Positions 35,583-43,353 of a stretch of 57,359 bases of DNA are shown in pieces. The stretch's first letter is position 1. Every line of letters begins with the position of its first letter. This DNA comes from MGBC163016 sp964462135 (GTDB lineage Bacteria; Actinomycetota; Coriobacteriia; Coriobacteriales; Eggerthellaceae). The stretch covers positions 1 to 57,359 of the forward strand of contig CAYWWK010000012.1 in the NCBI GenBank assembly GCA_964462135.1, given 5' to 3'. Below the pieces are notes generated by a model. It had not been told where the DNA came from. It made no database searches and was given only the letters and a program-made list of their open reading frames with translations. A program made the translations under genes and the position numbers.

Positions 35583-38500
35583 ATGTTCCTGAAGACGCTT
35601 TCCCTCCGAGGCTTCAAATCATTCGCTGACAAGGTGACGCTCAGGCTGGAGCCAGGCATCACGGCTGTGGTTGGCCCGAACGGCTCTGGCAAGTCGAATA
35701 TCTCCGATGCGGTGCTTTGGGTGCTTGGTGAGCGGAACGCCAAGAATCTTCGCGGTCAAGCCATGGAGGACGTCATCTTCTCAGGTTCTTCTGCCCGAAA
35801 GCCCACATCCATGGCTGAAGTGGAGTTGGTGCTTGACAACACCGACCGCACACTCCCCGTGGACTTCGACGAGGTATCCATCGCGCGTCGCATGTATCGC
35901 AGTGGTGAAAGCGAATATCTCATCAATGGTGTCGTGTCGCGACGGATGGACGTGCTTGAGATTCTCCATGATTCCGGCTTGGGTTCAGGAACGCACTCCA
36001 TCATCTCGCAAGGCGCACTCGATTCCGTCTTGCAGTCAAAGCCTGAGGACAGGCGGGCGCTCATCGAAGAGGCGGCTGGCGTACTCAAGCACAAGCAGCG
36101 CATGGCCAAAAGCGCTCGCAAGCTTGAACGTATGAGCGTTCATGTTGACCGAGTGGGAGACATTGCAGCGGAGGTGGGTCGCCAGCTGGGTCCGCTTGAG
36201 CGCAAGGCGAAGCGTGCCCTGCAGTTCACCGAACTGTCACAGGAGCTTGCGCAGCTCAAACTGGTGCTTGCAGTGGATGACCTGCGCACGCTCAAGGCAG
36301 AGCATGGCCGCATTGCCGAGCGCGAGACAATGTCTGAGCGCCAATGCGAAGCCGATCGGGTGAGCATTGAAAAGCTCGATGCTGAGATATCAGAGCTTCA
36401 GGACAAGATTCGCGAGGACAGTCTTGATGTGAGCAAGCTGTCGAAGAGCTACCAGCAGGTCACCGCAGCGGCTGAAAGGCTCGATTCCACTTCCTTGCTC
36501 ATGAGGGACCGCAGACGTGCGGCTTTGGCTCGCGCCTCTGAGCTGGAGGTGCATATCGAGCAGACGGCAGGGGCGATAGAGCGTGCTCAGGCCAAGCTTG
36601 CCAGCACGGAAAGCCAGGCCAAGCAGGACAAGGCTGCCGCTGCGGAAGCGGCTTCAAGAACGGCGTCATTGTCGGAGCAGGTATCCATGCTGTCTTCTGC
36701 CATCACGAAAGCGCAGGATCAATCCAGGGAAGCGTCCGCCGCAGTCACTGCGCTGCAGGATGAGGAGCGCATTCTCCGCGAAAGGCTTGCTCAGGCAAAG
36801 GAACTCCTGGCCAACAGCAATGCGCAGATCAAAGTCATAGAAGGCCACAAGGCCGAGCTTTCCATCCAGATAGACCGTCTTTCCGCCGATGCACGCATCG
36901 CGCAGGCAGAGGCTCTGGCTGAAGAGGAGGCATTGGCGGCTCTCGACGAACAGGAGAAGGCGGCACGCAATCTCGTGGGCAGCTGCATGCAGGCACGCGA
37001 AGAGGCTCGACGCGCGGCAGAGGAAGCCGCCTCCCAGGAGCGGTCGCTTCTGACCCAGATCGAGGCCTTGGAGCAGATCGAGGCCACTGAGGGGTCTGCC
37101 AGCTCTGAGGCAGTGCAGAAGGCCGCTTCTGCACTCGCGGAAGGGGGAAGCGTCTCCATACCTCTCTCGCATGTGGTGAAGGCGCCTCAAGAGCTTGAAT
37201 CGTTGGTGGAGGCTCTTCTGGCAACTGATCTTTCTGCCCTGGTGGTCCAAGGTCCCGGCGAGGTCCAGCTTGCCGCATCGGCGCTTCAGGATGATCAGAC
37301 CGGGGCGGTTGCATTGGTGATGACCAATGACGGGATGCGGTCTCAGAAGGTTGCATCAACCTCGTTGGAATCGGCCTCTTTTGAAGACGGGCGTCTCGTT
37401 GACAAGCTGTCGATCGATTCCGGCTACGAGGATGCCATCACGGCTCTTCTGGGAGACGTCATACTCTGCCAGACGCTCTCGGAGGCGCTTGAGCTTCATT
37501 CCCAGGACAAGGTGGGTCTCCGATTCGCCACGCTTGATGGCGATATCGTCTGTCCAAGTGGAAAGGTGATGCTCTGCGCTCGGGCAAAGGGGGCGGAATC
37601 GGGTGTGCTGTCCCGTCTTCGCCGCATAGAAGAGCTCAAGTCATCTCTCATGCAGGCGAAGGATTCGACGGCGCGGGCATCTGCGGAGGCCCAGCAGGCC
37701 GAGGAATCTCTCATGCGCGCCCAGACGGAAAGCCTTGAGCTCAAGGAGAAGCTTGCTTCCCTCAAGGGAAGCGCGGCGGGAGCAAGACAGGCTGCCGATG
37801 CGACTGCCCAGAAGCTTTCCTCCATCACGCGTGAGCTTGAGGCCCTTGAGAAGACCTTGGCGGAGGAGAGCGGCACTGCGCAGGCCGCCCTTCCTGATAT
37901 CCAGCAGATCGAGGCAAGGCTTGAGCAGATCGCTTCGGACATGACCGCCAAAAGGACGGCTTTGGATCAGATTGAAGAGGAATTGATTCCTCAGAAGGAA
38001 GAGTTGGATACCGTCTCGGCAAAGCTTGCCGAGGCACGATTGGAATCAGCGAAGCTCTCTGAGAGGAGCACCTATTCAGAGCGCGTCATCCAAGGAGCGC
38101 TTCAGGAATTGGAGGCGTTGCGCGAAGGCAAGGAGGAAGACGGCAAGGTGCTTGTGGCAAAACAGCAAAGCGCCCTGAGGCTTGAACCCCTGCTCGCCCT
38201 CGTCGACATCGTGGCTCAGGCAGCGCGACGCAGCATGCGTGCCCTTGAAGATGCCTCATCATCTGCGAAGAGCTCGACGGATTCCCTTCATGCAAGGATG
38301 CAGCAACTGCGTGAGGAAGCGCGTCACGCACAGGATGCCTACGATGGAGCCTCGGAGGCGCTTGCTGCCATTCGGGTGGACAAGGCCCGCGCCGAGATGC
38401 AGGTCCAAGCTGCAGTCACGGTCATCACGGAGGATTGCGGCACCTCATTGGAAAAGGCGCTCATGACGCCGACTCCTCAGGACCGTGCCGTTGTCGAAGA

Positions 38501-39152
38501 GGAATCCTTCCGCTTGACGAGGCGTATTTCAAACTTGGGTACCATCAACCCTGATGCCGCCCAGGAATACGAAGAGCTCAAGGTGCGCCATGATTATCTC
38601 CAGAAGCAGCTTGCCGACATGCGCAGCGCCGCCCGTTCGCTTTCTCGCATCAATCGCGTCATCGAAGAGCGTATGAAGGACGACTTCGCCCATACCTTCG
38701 AAGAGGTGAATGAGAACTTCCAGCAGATCTTCTCAGCGCTGTTCCCGGGCGGGAACGCCTATCTCAGCCTTGATCATCCCGAGGACATCGAGGAGGCGGG
38801 CATTGAGGTGAATGCCCAGCCTGCAGGCAAGCGCATCACCAAGATGTCGCTGATGTCCGGTGGCGAAAAGTCCCTGACGGCGCTTGCGCTTCTGTTCGCG
38901 CTGTACAAGACGCGCGCCACCCCCTTCTACATCCTTGACGAGGTTGAGGCTGCGCTTGATGACTCCAACCTGCGCCGCCTCATCGGCTATATCGAACAGA
39001 TGCGGTCAACCACCCAGCTCATCATGATCACCCATCAGCGGCGCACCATGGAAATGGCTGATGTGCTGTTCGGTGTGTCCATGCAGGCTGATGGCGTGAC
39101 CAAGGTGCTGTCGCAGAAGCTGGAGGATGCGCTTCGGAGCAAAACGTCTTAA
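35583..39152 (+). CDS. smc: Chromosome segregation protein SMC
   Basis: SMC is the condensin ATPase that organises the chromosome. The N-terminal head has Walker A VGPNGSGKSNISDAVLWVLG near residue 30. Two long coiled-coil arms (about residues 165-500 and 660-1020) flank the hinge. The C-terminal head has the signature SLMSGGEKSLTALALLFALY and Walker B PFYILDEVEAALDD. The 1189-residue length is normal. The start is three bases after rnc. The kleisin partners scpA and scpB are not in the window. Next is ftsY, 48 bases after the stop, the common order. Confidence 0.97.
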   Translation: MFLKTLSLRGFKSFADKVTLRLEPGITAVVGPNGSGKSNISDAVLWVLGERNAKNLRGQAMEDVIFSGSSARKPTSMAEVELVLDNTDRTLPVDFDEVSIARRMYRSGESEYLINGVVSRRMDVLEILHDSGLGSGTHSIISQGALDSVLQSKPEDRRALIEEAAGVLKHKQRMAKSARKLERMSVHVDRVGDIAAEVGRQLGPLERKAKRALQFTELSQELAQLKLVLAVDDLRTLKAEHGRIAERETMSERQCEADRVSIEKLDAEISELQDKIREDSLDVSKLSKSYQQVTAAAERLDSTSLLMRDRRRAALARASELEVHIEQTAGAIERAQAKLASTESQAKQDKAAAAEAASRTASLSEQVSMLSSAITKAQDQSREASAAVTALQDEERILRERLAQAKELLANSNAQIKVIEGHKAELSIQIDRLSADARIAQAEALAEEEALAALDEQEKAARNLVGSCMQAREEARRAAEEAASQERSLLTQIEALEQIEATEGSASSEAVQKAASALAEGGSVSIPLSHVVKAPQELESLVEALLATDLSALVVQGPGEVQLAASALQDDQTGAVALVMTNDGMRSQKVASTSLESASFEDGRLVDKLSIDSGYEDAITALLGDVILCQTLSEALELHSQDKVGLRFATLDGDIVCPSGKVMLCARAKGAESGVLSRLRRIEELKSSLMQAKDSTARASAEAQQAEESLMRAQTESLELKEKLASLKGSAAGARQAADATAQKLSSITRELEALEKTLAEESGTAQAALPDIQQIEARLEQIASDMTAKRTALDQIEEELIPQKEELDTVSAKLAEARLESAKLSERSTYSERVIQGALQELEALREGKEEDGKVLVAKQQSALRLEPLLALVDIVAQAARRSMRALEDASSSAKSSTDSLHARMQQLREEARHAQDAYDGASEALAAIRVDKARAEMQVQAAVTVITEDCGTSLEKALMTPTPQDRAVVEEESFRLTRRISNLGTINPDAAQEYEELKVRHDYLQKQLADMRSAARSLSRINRVIEERMKDDFAHTFEEVNENFQQIFSALFPGGNAYLSLDHPEDIEEAGIEVNAQPAGKRITKMSLMSGGEKSLTALALLFALYKTRATPFYILDEVEAALDDSNLRRLIGYIEQMRSTTQLIMITHQRRTMEMADVLFGVSMQADGVTKVLSQKLEDALRSKTS

Positions 39153-39200
39153 GATGAAGCAAAGCCCTGGCTTCAAGAGGTTCTGATCCAAGGAGGACGC

Positions 39201-40382
39201 ATGGGTGTTTTTGAACGCATGACGCACGGTCTCGCGAAGTCCCGTGACAAGTTCAAGGAAAGCATGAACGTCCTTTTGCGACGGGGACCTGAACTTGATG
39301 ATGGCTTTTGGGATGACTTGGAAGAGACGCTCATCTTAAGCGATATCGGCGGTGCTGCTTCGTTTCAGATCGTGGAGAACCTCCGGGAGAAGGCGACGCG
39401 TCTTGCGCTGCCTGATTCCTACGCCGTCCTCGATCTGCTCAGTGAGGAGATCGAGTCTTCCTTCGCCTCGGGAGGCGAGGATATCCTCAATGGAAACGAG
39501 GCTGTCATCCTCTTCGTGGGCATCAATGGTACGGGCAAGACCACCACGGTCGGCAAGCTGGCCCATGAGGCAACCAAAGCCGGGCGCAAGGTCATCTTGG
39601 GATCTGCCGACACCTTCCGCGCTGCCGCCATTGAGCAGCTGCAGGTGTGGGCGGACAGGGCTCAGGTGCCCATCGTCACGCGGGAGCGCGGCTCTGATCC
39701 GGCCAGCGTCTGCTTCGAGACCATAGAACGGGCTGAACTAGACCAAGCTGATCTGGTGCTTATAGACACGGCGGGGCGTCTCCATACCTCCGATGACCTC
39801 ATGCGCGAACTTGAGAAGGTTGTCGCGGTGACCAGGAGGCGCTCGAAGATGCCGGTATACACGGTGTTGGTCATTGATGCAACCACCGGGCAGAATGGTC
39901 TGCAGCAGGCACGGGAATTCGACAAGGCCCTTGACCTGGATGCACTCATCCTGACGAAGCTGGATGGCAGTGCCAAAGGCGGTATCTCGCTTGCTATCTC
40001 CCACGAGTTGGGACTGCCCATCATCAAGGTGGGGGTGGGGGAGTCCATCGACGATCTCCGCGATTTCAGCGCATCTGATTTCGTAGCTGCCCTCATCGGC
40101 GATTTCGAGGAGGCTGACCTTGCGGAAGATGCCTCCGAAGATGGTTCAGGCGATGACGCCCGTAACGCAGAAACCTCAGACCGTGGCGTCCGTAGTGCAG
40201 ACATCAGCCTGCCCGCGGAAGAGACGGCGGATGATCGTAGCGCAGACTCCAGCCTGCGTTCTGAAGAAGACTCTGCATCAGACGCAGAACCCCAGACGAT
40301 GTCCTGGGCTGAATTCGTCGAGATGGATGATGCGCGCAAGGCGGCCGAGCCTGCGAAGAAGCACTTCTGGGAGAAATGGTGA
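39201..40382 (+). CDS. ftsY: SRP receptor FtsY with repeat-bearing C-terminal extension
   Basis: FtsY is the receptor that docks the SRP-ribosome complex at the membrane. The N domain begins near residue 20. GTPase motifs are GINGTGKTTTVGKLA (G1), DTAGRLHT (G3) and LTKLDGSAKGG (G4). The NG domain ends near residue 303 (DFSASDFVAALIGDF), where FtsY usually stops. Here about 90 extra acidic residues follow. They include three copies of an RSADxSL-like unit (Arg321, Arg331, Arg346), each encoded by a palindromic repeat that also occurs downstream. It ends KKHFWEKW. AAGGAGG precedes the ATG. Confidence 0.95.
   Translation: MGVFERMTHGLAKSRDKFKESMNVLLRRGPELDDGFWDDLEETLILSDIGGAASFQIVENLREKATRLALPDSYAVLDLLSEEIESSFASGGEDILNGNEAVILFVGINGTGKTTTVGKLAHEATKAGRKVILGSADTFRAAAIEQLQVWADRAQVPIVTRERGSDPASVCFETIERAELDQADLVLIDTAGRLHTSDDLMRELEKVVAVTRRRSKMPVYTVLVIDATTGQNGLQQAREFDKALDLDALILTKLDGSAKGGISLAISHELGLPIIKVGVGESIDDLRDFSASDFVAALIGDFEEADLAEDASEDGSGDDARNAETSDRGVRSADISLPAEETADDRSADSSLRSEEDSASDAEPQTMSWAEFVEMDDARKAAEPAKKHFWEKW
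40161..40260 (+). repeat. Three in-frame GTAG palindromic repeat copies in ftsY
   Basis: Copies start at 40161 (CGTAACGCAGA), 40191 (CGTAGTGCAGACATCAGCC) and 40236 (CGTAGCGCAGACTCCAGCC). All start in the same codon frame, with spacings of 30 and 45 bases. The third is nearly palindromic: CGCAGACT, CC, AGCCTGCG. It matches the intergenic copy at 40717-40740 at 19 of 23 bases, the differences all transitions. The second matches the third at 19 of 22. The first is the most diverged, matching in its first 11 bases only. Confidence 0.72.
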
Positions 40383-40410
40383 TATGGGGACGTGGACGCT
40401 GTCCCATTTC

Positions 40411-40435
40411 GTAGGGGCGGATTCTTAATCCGCCC
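40411..40435 (+). repeat. GTAG palindrome, GGGCGGATT arms
   Basis: GTAG (40411-40414) followed by perfect 9-base arms GGGCGGATT (40415-40423) and AATCCGCCC (40427-40435) with a CTT loop. It shares the GTAG plus short-loop palindrome plan of the other copies but has a different arm sequence. Confidence 0.7.
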
Positions 40436-40526
40436 GATATAACAATGGGTGGTGTTCGCGGAGGGGCCGTTGTCTCGGGGTGTCGTTCGTGTCCACATGA
40501 GGGTCTCGCCTTGGCATCGGACTGGC

Positions 40527-40557
40527 GAAACCCATGATGGGGTATATCATGGGTTTC
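40527..40557 (+). repeat. Perfect 11-bp inverted repeat
   Basis: GAAACCCATGA (40527-40537) and TCATGGGTTTC (40547-40557) are perfect complements around a nine-base loop. No T tract follows outside the stem, so it is not a clear terminator. It may be an RNA hairpin in the ftsY-ffh transcript. Confidence 0.6.
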
Positions 40558-40716
40558 TGGTCCTGCTGAATCGGCCTCAACCCCTCACGGGGCGAACCTC
40601 TTCATTCCCCTTTGGCTTGACCTCCGCTCCGCATGCTTCGTATGACGGCTTCCGCTACCTGAACCTCTCATTCGGTGCCCAACTGAAAGAAGGCCTCTTG
40701 ATTCTGAATGGATTCT

Positions 40717-40740
40717 GTAGCGCAGACTTTAGTCTGCGGA
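40717..40740 (+). repeat. GTAG palindrome, CGCAGACT arms (intergenic copy)
   Basis: GTAG (40717-40720) is followed by CGCAGACT (40721-40728), TT, and AGTCTGCG (40731-40738): perfect 8-base arms. This is the intergenic form of the unit found inside ftsY. Confidence 0.75.
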
Positions 40741-40760
40741 TGTGATTCTTGCAATGGGAC

Positions 40761-40781
40761 AAAGGCTAAAGCCTTTGCTAC
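40761..40781 (-). repeat. GTAG palindrome, AAAGGCT arms, opposite strand
   Basis: On the minus strand it reads GTAG, C, AAAGGCT, TT, AGCCTTT. The arms (40761-40767 and 40770-40776) are perfect. It faces the copy at 40717-40740, giving a convergent pair about 20 bases apart. Confidence 0.7.
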
Positions 40782-40882
40782 GGGTTCAACGAAATTGACA
40801 TGACTGGGCTTATTGGATTCTCGGCCTGACATAGGCTATCCTTGTGCTTCTGAAAGATCGTGCCGGCAAAGGAGCGGGCTTC

Positions 40883-42295
40883 ATGCTTGAGAATCTGTCA
40901 CAGCGTCTGCAGGGTATCTTCTCGGGACTCAAGAGCAAAGGACGTTTGACCGAAGAGGATATCAATGCTGCCATGCGGGAGATCCGCTTGGCTCTTCTTG
41001 AGGCAGATGTCAACTTCAAAGTGGTGAAGGCATTCGTTGCACGCACCAAGGAACGCTGTCTCACCGCGGAGGTGATGGATTCGCTCACTCCTGCTCAGAA
41101 CGTGGTGAAGATCGTGCTGGATGAGCTGACTGATCTTCTGGGTCAAGAGCAGGCACGGCTCAAGCTCTCTGGCAGGATACCAAGTGTCATCATGCTGGTG
41201 GGGCTTCAGGGTTCTGGCAAGACCACTGCTTGCGCCAAACTGGCCTATCGTCTGAAGCAGGAAGGGCATTCACCCCTGCTTGTGGCCTGTGACGTCTATC
41301 GGCCTGCTGCCGCAGACCAGCTTCAGACCTTGGGGTCTGAGATAGGGGTACGGGTCTTCCGTGAAGATGGTGAAGACCCGGTGAAGATCGCAACGGATGG
41401 CATCCAAGATGCCATTGACAATCTGCGCGATGTGGTCATCGTCGACACGGCTGGACGACTCCATGTGGACGAGGCGATGATGGATGAGGCCGCTGCCATC
41501 AAAGACGCGGTCAATCCCGATGAGATTCTCATGGTGGTTGATGCGATGACGGGTCAGGATGTCGTGGGTGTCGTTACCGCATTCGCCGACAAGGTCGATT
41601 TCGATGGCGTCATCATGTCCAAGATGGATGGCGATGCGCGTGGCGGCGGTGCCCTGTCCGTGCGCGAGGTCACCGGCAAGCCCATCAAGTTCATCTCCTC
41701 TGGCGAGAAGCCTGATTCTCTGGAGGAATTTCATCCTGATCGCATGGCCAAGCGCATCCTCGGGATGGGGGATGTGGTTTCTCTCATCGAGAATGCGGTG
41801 CGGGTGCAGCAGGCCGAGGAAGAGCAGATGGAGGCTGAGGAGCTCGCTCGAGGCAATCTGACCCTGAACGACTTCATCACCATGAACCGTCAGGTCAAGA
41901 AGATGGGCGGCATCTCTAAGCTGGTTTCAGCACTGCCTGGCGGTGACAAGATGCTTGGTGAGGGGCAGGTGGACGAAGGCGCTTTGGACGATATGGAGAT
42001 CATCATCAACTCCATGACGAAGGAGGAGCGCATCCACCCGGATGTCCTGAATGCGGGACGTCGCAAGCGTATTGCGGCAGGAGCGGGTGTTACCGTGACC
42101 GATGTCAACAATCTCATGAAGAAGTACAACGAAACAAAGAAGATGGTCAAGAAGATGACAGCTGGCCTTTCTCAGCACTCCTCGCGGGGTAAGAAGGGGA
42201 AGAAGGGCAAGAGGCGCAAGGGTGGCATGCCTGGGCTTGGTGGCATGAGCATGGGAGATATCCGTCGCCTGCAATCCATGATGAAGGACATGTGA
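40883..42295 (+). CDS. ffh: Signal recognition particle protein Ffh
   Basis: Ffh is the SRP GTPase that binds signal peptides. The N domain begins MLENLSQRLQGIFSGLKSKG. GTPase motifs are GLQGSGKTTACAKLA (G1), DTAGRLH and MSKMDGDARGG (G4). The C-terminal M domain contains the Met-rich KKMGGISKLVSALPGGDKM and GAGVTVTDVN, and ends in basic and Met/Gly-rich residues. The ATG at 40883 has AAGGAG eight bases upstream; an upstream in-frame TTG was rejected. The usual rpsP-rimM-trmD genes do not follow. Confidence 0.96.
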   Translation: MLENLSQRLQGIFSGLKSKGRLTEEDINAAMREIRLALLEADVNFKVVKAFVARTKERCLTAEVMDSLTPAQNVVKIVLDELTDLLGQEQARLKLSGRIPSVIMLVGLQGSGKTTACAKLAYRLKQEGHSPLLVACDVYRPAAADQLQTLGSEIGVRVFREDGEDPVKIATDGIQDAIDNLRDVVIVDTAGRLHVDEAMMDEAAAIKDAVNPDEILMVVDAMTGQDVVGVVTAFADKVDFDGVIMSKMDGDARGGGALSVREVTGKPIKFISSGEKPDSLEEFHPDRMAKRILGMGDVVSLIENAVRVQQAEEEQMEAEELARGNLTLNDFITMNRQVKKMGGISKLVSALPGGDKMLGEGQVDEGALDDMEIIINSMTKEERIHPDVLNAGRRKRIAAGAGVTVTDVNNLMKKYNETKKMVKKMTAGLSQHSSRGKKGKKGKRRKGGMPGLGGMSMGDIRRLQSMMKDM

Positions 42296-42412
42296 TCTGC
42301 AAGGTTCCCAAGCGTTTTCCCGTCGGTAACGGTTTCTCATGGCTGCAGAGCCCCAAGCGTGGTGCGCGCTATGTTCTTCTCGAGCGTACCACACGGGAAA
42401 AGGAGCCATACG

Positions 42413-43249
42413 ATGCTGACCATAGGATGTCATCTCTCGAAGCGCGAAGGGTACCTCTTCATGGCGAAAGAGGCCACTTCCATCAATGCGAACACGTTCC
42501 AGTACTTCACGCGCAATCCTCGTGGAGGCGCTGTGTCGAAGGCGGATCCAAAGGATATCGCCGCTTTCAAAGCATATGCAGACGAGCATGGCATCTCTCA
42601 GGTCTGCGGATACGCGCCGTACGACGTGGAACCTGCGAACCCAGATCTTTCGAAGAAGGATTTCACGCTCATGGTCATGGCACAGGATCTGGCAACTCTG
42701 AGAGAGATACCTGTTGATTACTATCTGATCCGCCCGGGCAGTGCTCCGGGAATCAGTGCGGATGAAGCCATTCGCAACGTTTCTGATGCCCTCAACAAGA
42801 CCATCACGGCCGAGCAGCCAACGAAGGTCCTCATTGACACCATGGCAGGGGAGGGTCATCAAGTAGGGTATACCTTTGACCAGCTTGCACAGATGGTCAA
42901 AGGCGTTGACGCAGCGAACAAGGTGGGTGTTTGCATGGACACCTCTGCTGTTTGGGCCGCTGGCTATGACATCAAATCAGATTTGGATGGCGTGTTGGAT
43001 GAGTTCGACGAGAAAATCGGTCTTGACAAGCTGTACTGCTTCCATCTGAATGATTCGAAGGAGGAACTTGGCAGCCGAGTGGACAGGCATGCTCCCATAG
43101 GGGAAGGTGTCATTGGCTTTGAAGCCCTTGCTGCCATCACGAATAATCCTCGCCTGCAAGGTCGTGCGTTCTATCTGGAAGAGCCTCATTCCACGTTGGT
43201 CACCTATGAACGGGATGTAGCTCGCTTCCAGAAGGCGTACCAAGGATAG
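42413..43249 (+). CDS. Endonuclease IV-like TIM-barrel protein with lost metal ligands
   Basis: The 278-residue protein aligns along its whole length with endonuclease IV (Nfo), from GCHLSKREGYLFMAKEA to FYLEEPHS. It keeps HLNDSKEELGSRVDRHAPIGEG (His211, Asp224, His226), Asp176 and Glu256. Against the E. coli sequence recalled from memory, four of the nine Zn ligands are changed: His69 is Tyr67, His109 is Arg107, Glu145 is Asp142, His182 is Ala179. It probably lacks normal trinuclear-Zn AP endonuclease activity and may be a divergent TIM-barrel enzyme or a structural homologue. AAAAGGAG precedes the ATG. Confidence 0.82.
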   Translation: MLTIGCHLSKREGYLFMAKEATSINANTFQYFTRNPRGGAVSKADPKDIAAFKAYADEHGISQVCGYAPYDVEPANPDLSKKDFTLMVMAQDLATLREIPVDYYLIRPGSAPGISADEAIRNVSDALNKTITAEQPTKVLIDTMAGEGHQVGYTFDQLAQMVKGVDAANKVGVCMDTSAVWAAGYDIKSDLDGVLDEFDEKIGLDKLYCFHLNDSKEELGSRVDRHAPIGEGVIGFEALAAITNNPRLQGRAFYLEEPHSTLVTYERDVARFQKAYQG

Positions 43250-43300
43250 CCGGACAAGGGTAATCCGAAGATTCAATCGCGCATGCATGACATATGCCAG

Positions 43301-43332
43301 GCAAGGGGCTGCAGGAGGGTGCAGACCCTTGC
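43301..43332. terminator. Inverted repeat between convergent genes
   Basis: GCAAGGGGCTGCA (43301-43313) pairs with TGCAGACCCTTGC (43320-43332) with one central mismatch and a six-base loop. It lies between the 3' ends of the endonuclease IV-like gene and the DUF4179 gene and could serve both strands. Neither strand has a T run, so strength is uncertain. Confidence 0.45.
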
Positions 43333-43353
43333 GCCATGGACTCTGACATCGTC

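Larger units (their letters stand above)
40383..40882 (+). other. ftsY-ffh intergenic region, repeat nest
   Basis: Five hundred bases without a supportable gene. It contains a short hairpin right after ftsY (TGGGGAC/GTCCCA at 40385-40406), three GTAG palindromes (listed separately) and a perfect 11-bp hairpin. The 98-codon open frame at 40449-40745 has no recognisable family and runs over the repeat copy. SRP RNA (ffs), which could be expected near ffh, is not found here. AAGGAG for ffh lies at 40869-40874. Confidence 0.6.

Noticed and set aside
40449..40745. A 98-codon open frame in the ftsY-ffh gap
   Set aside because: No recognisable family, runs through a palindromic repeat copy and has no clear ribosome site; treated as intergenic.
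40795..40800. TTGACA upstream of ffh as a promoter -35
   Set aside because: No acceptable -10 at 16-18 bases downstream.
40383..40882. SRP RNA gene beside ffh
   Set aside because: The conserved SRP RNA core loop sequence was not found in this gap.
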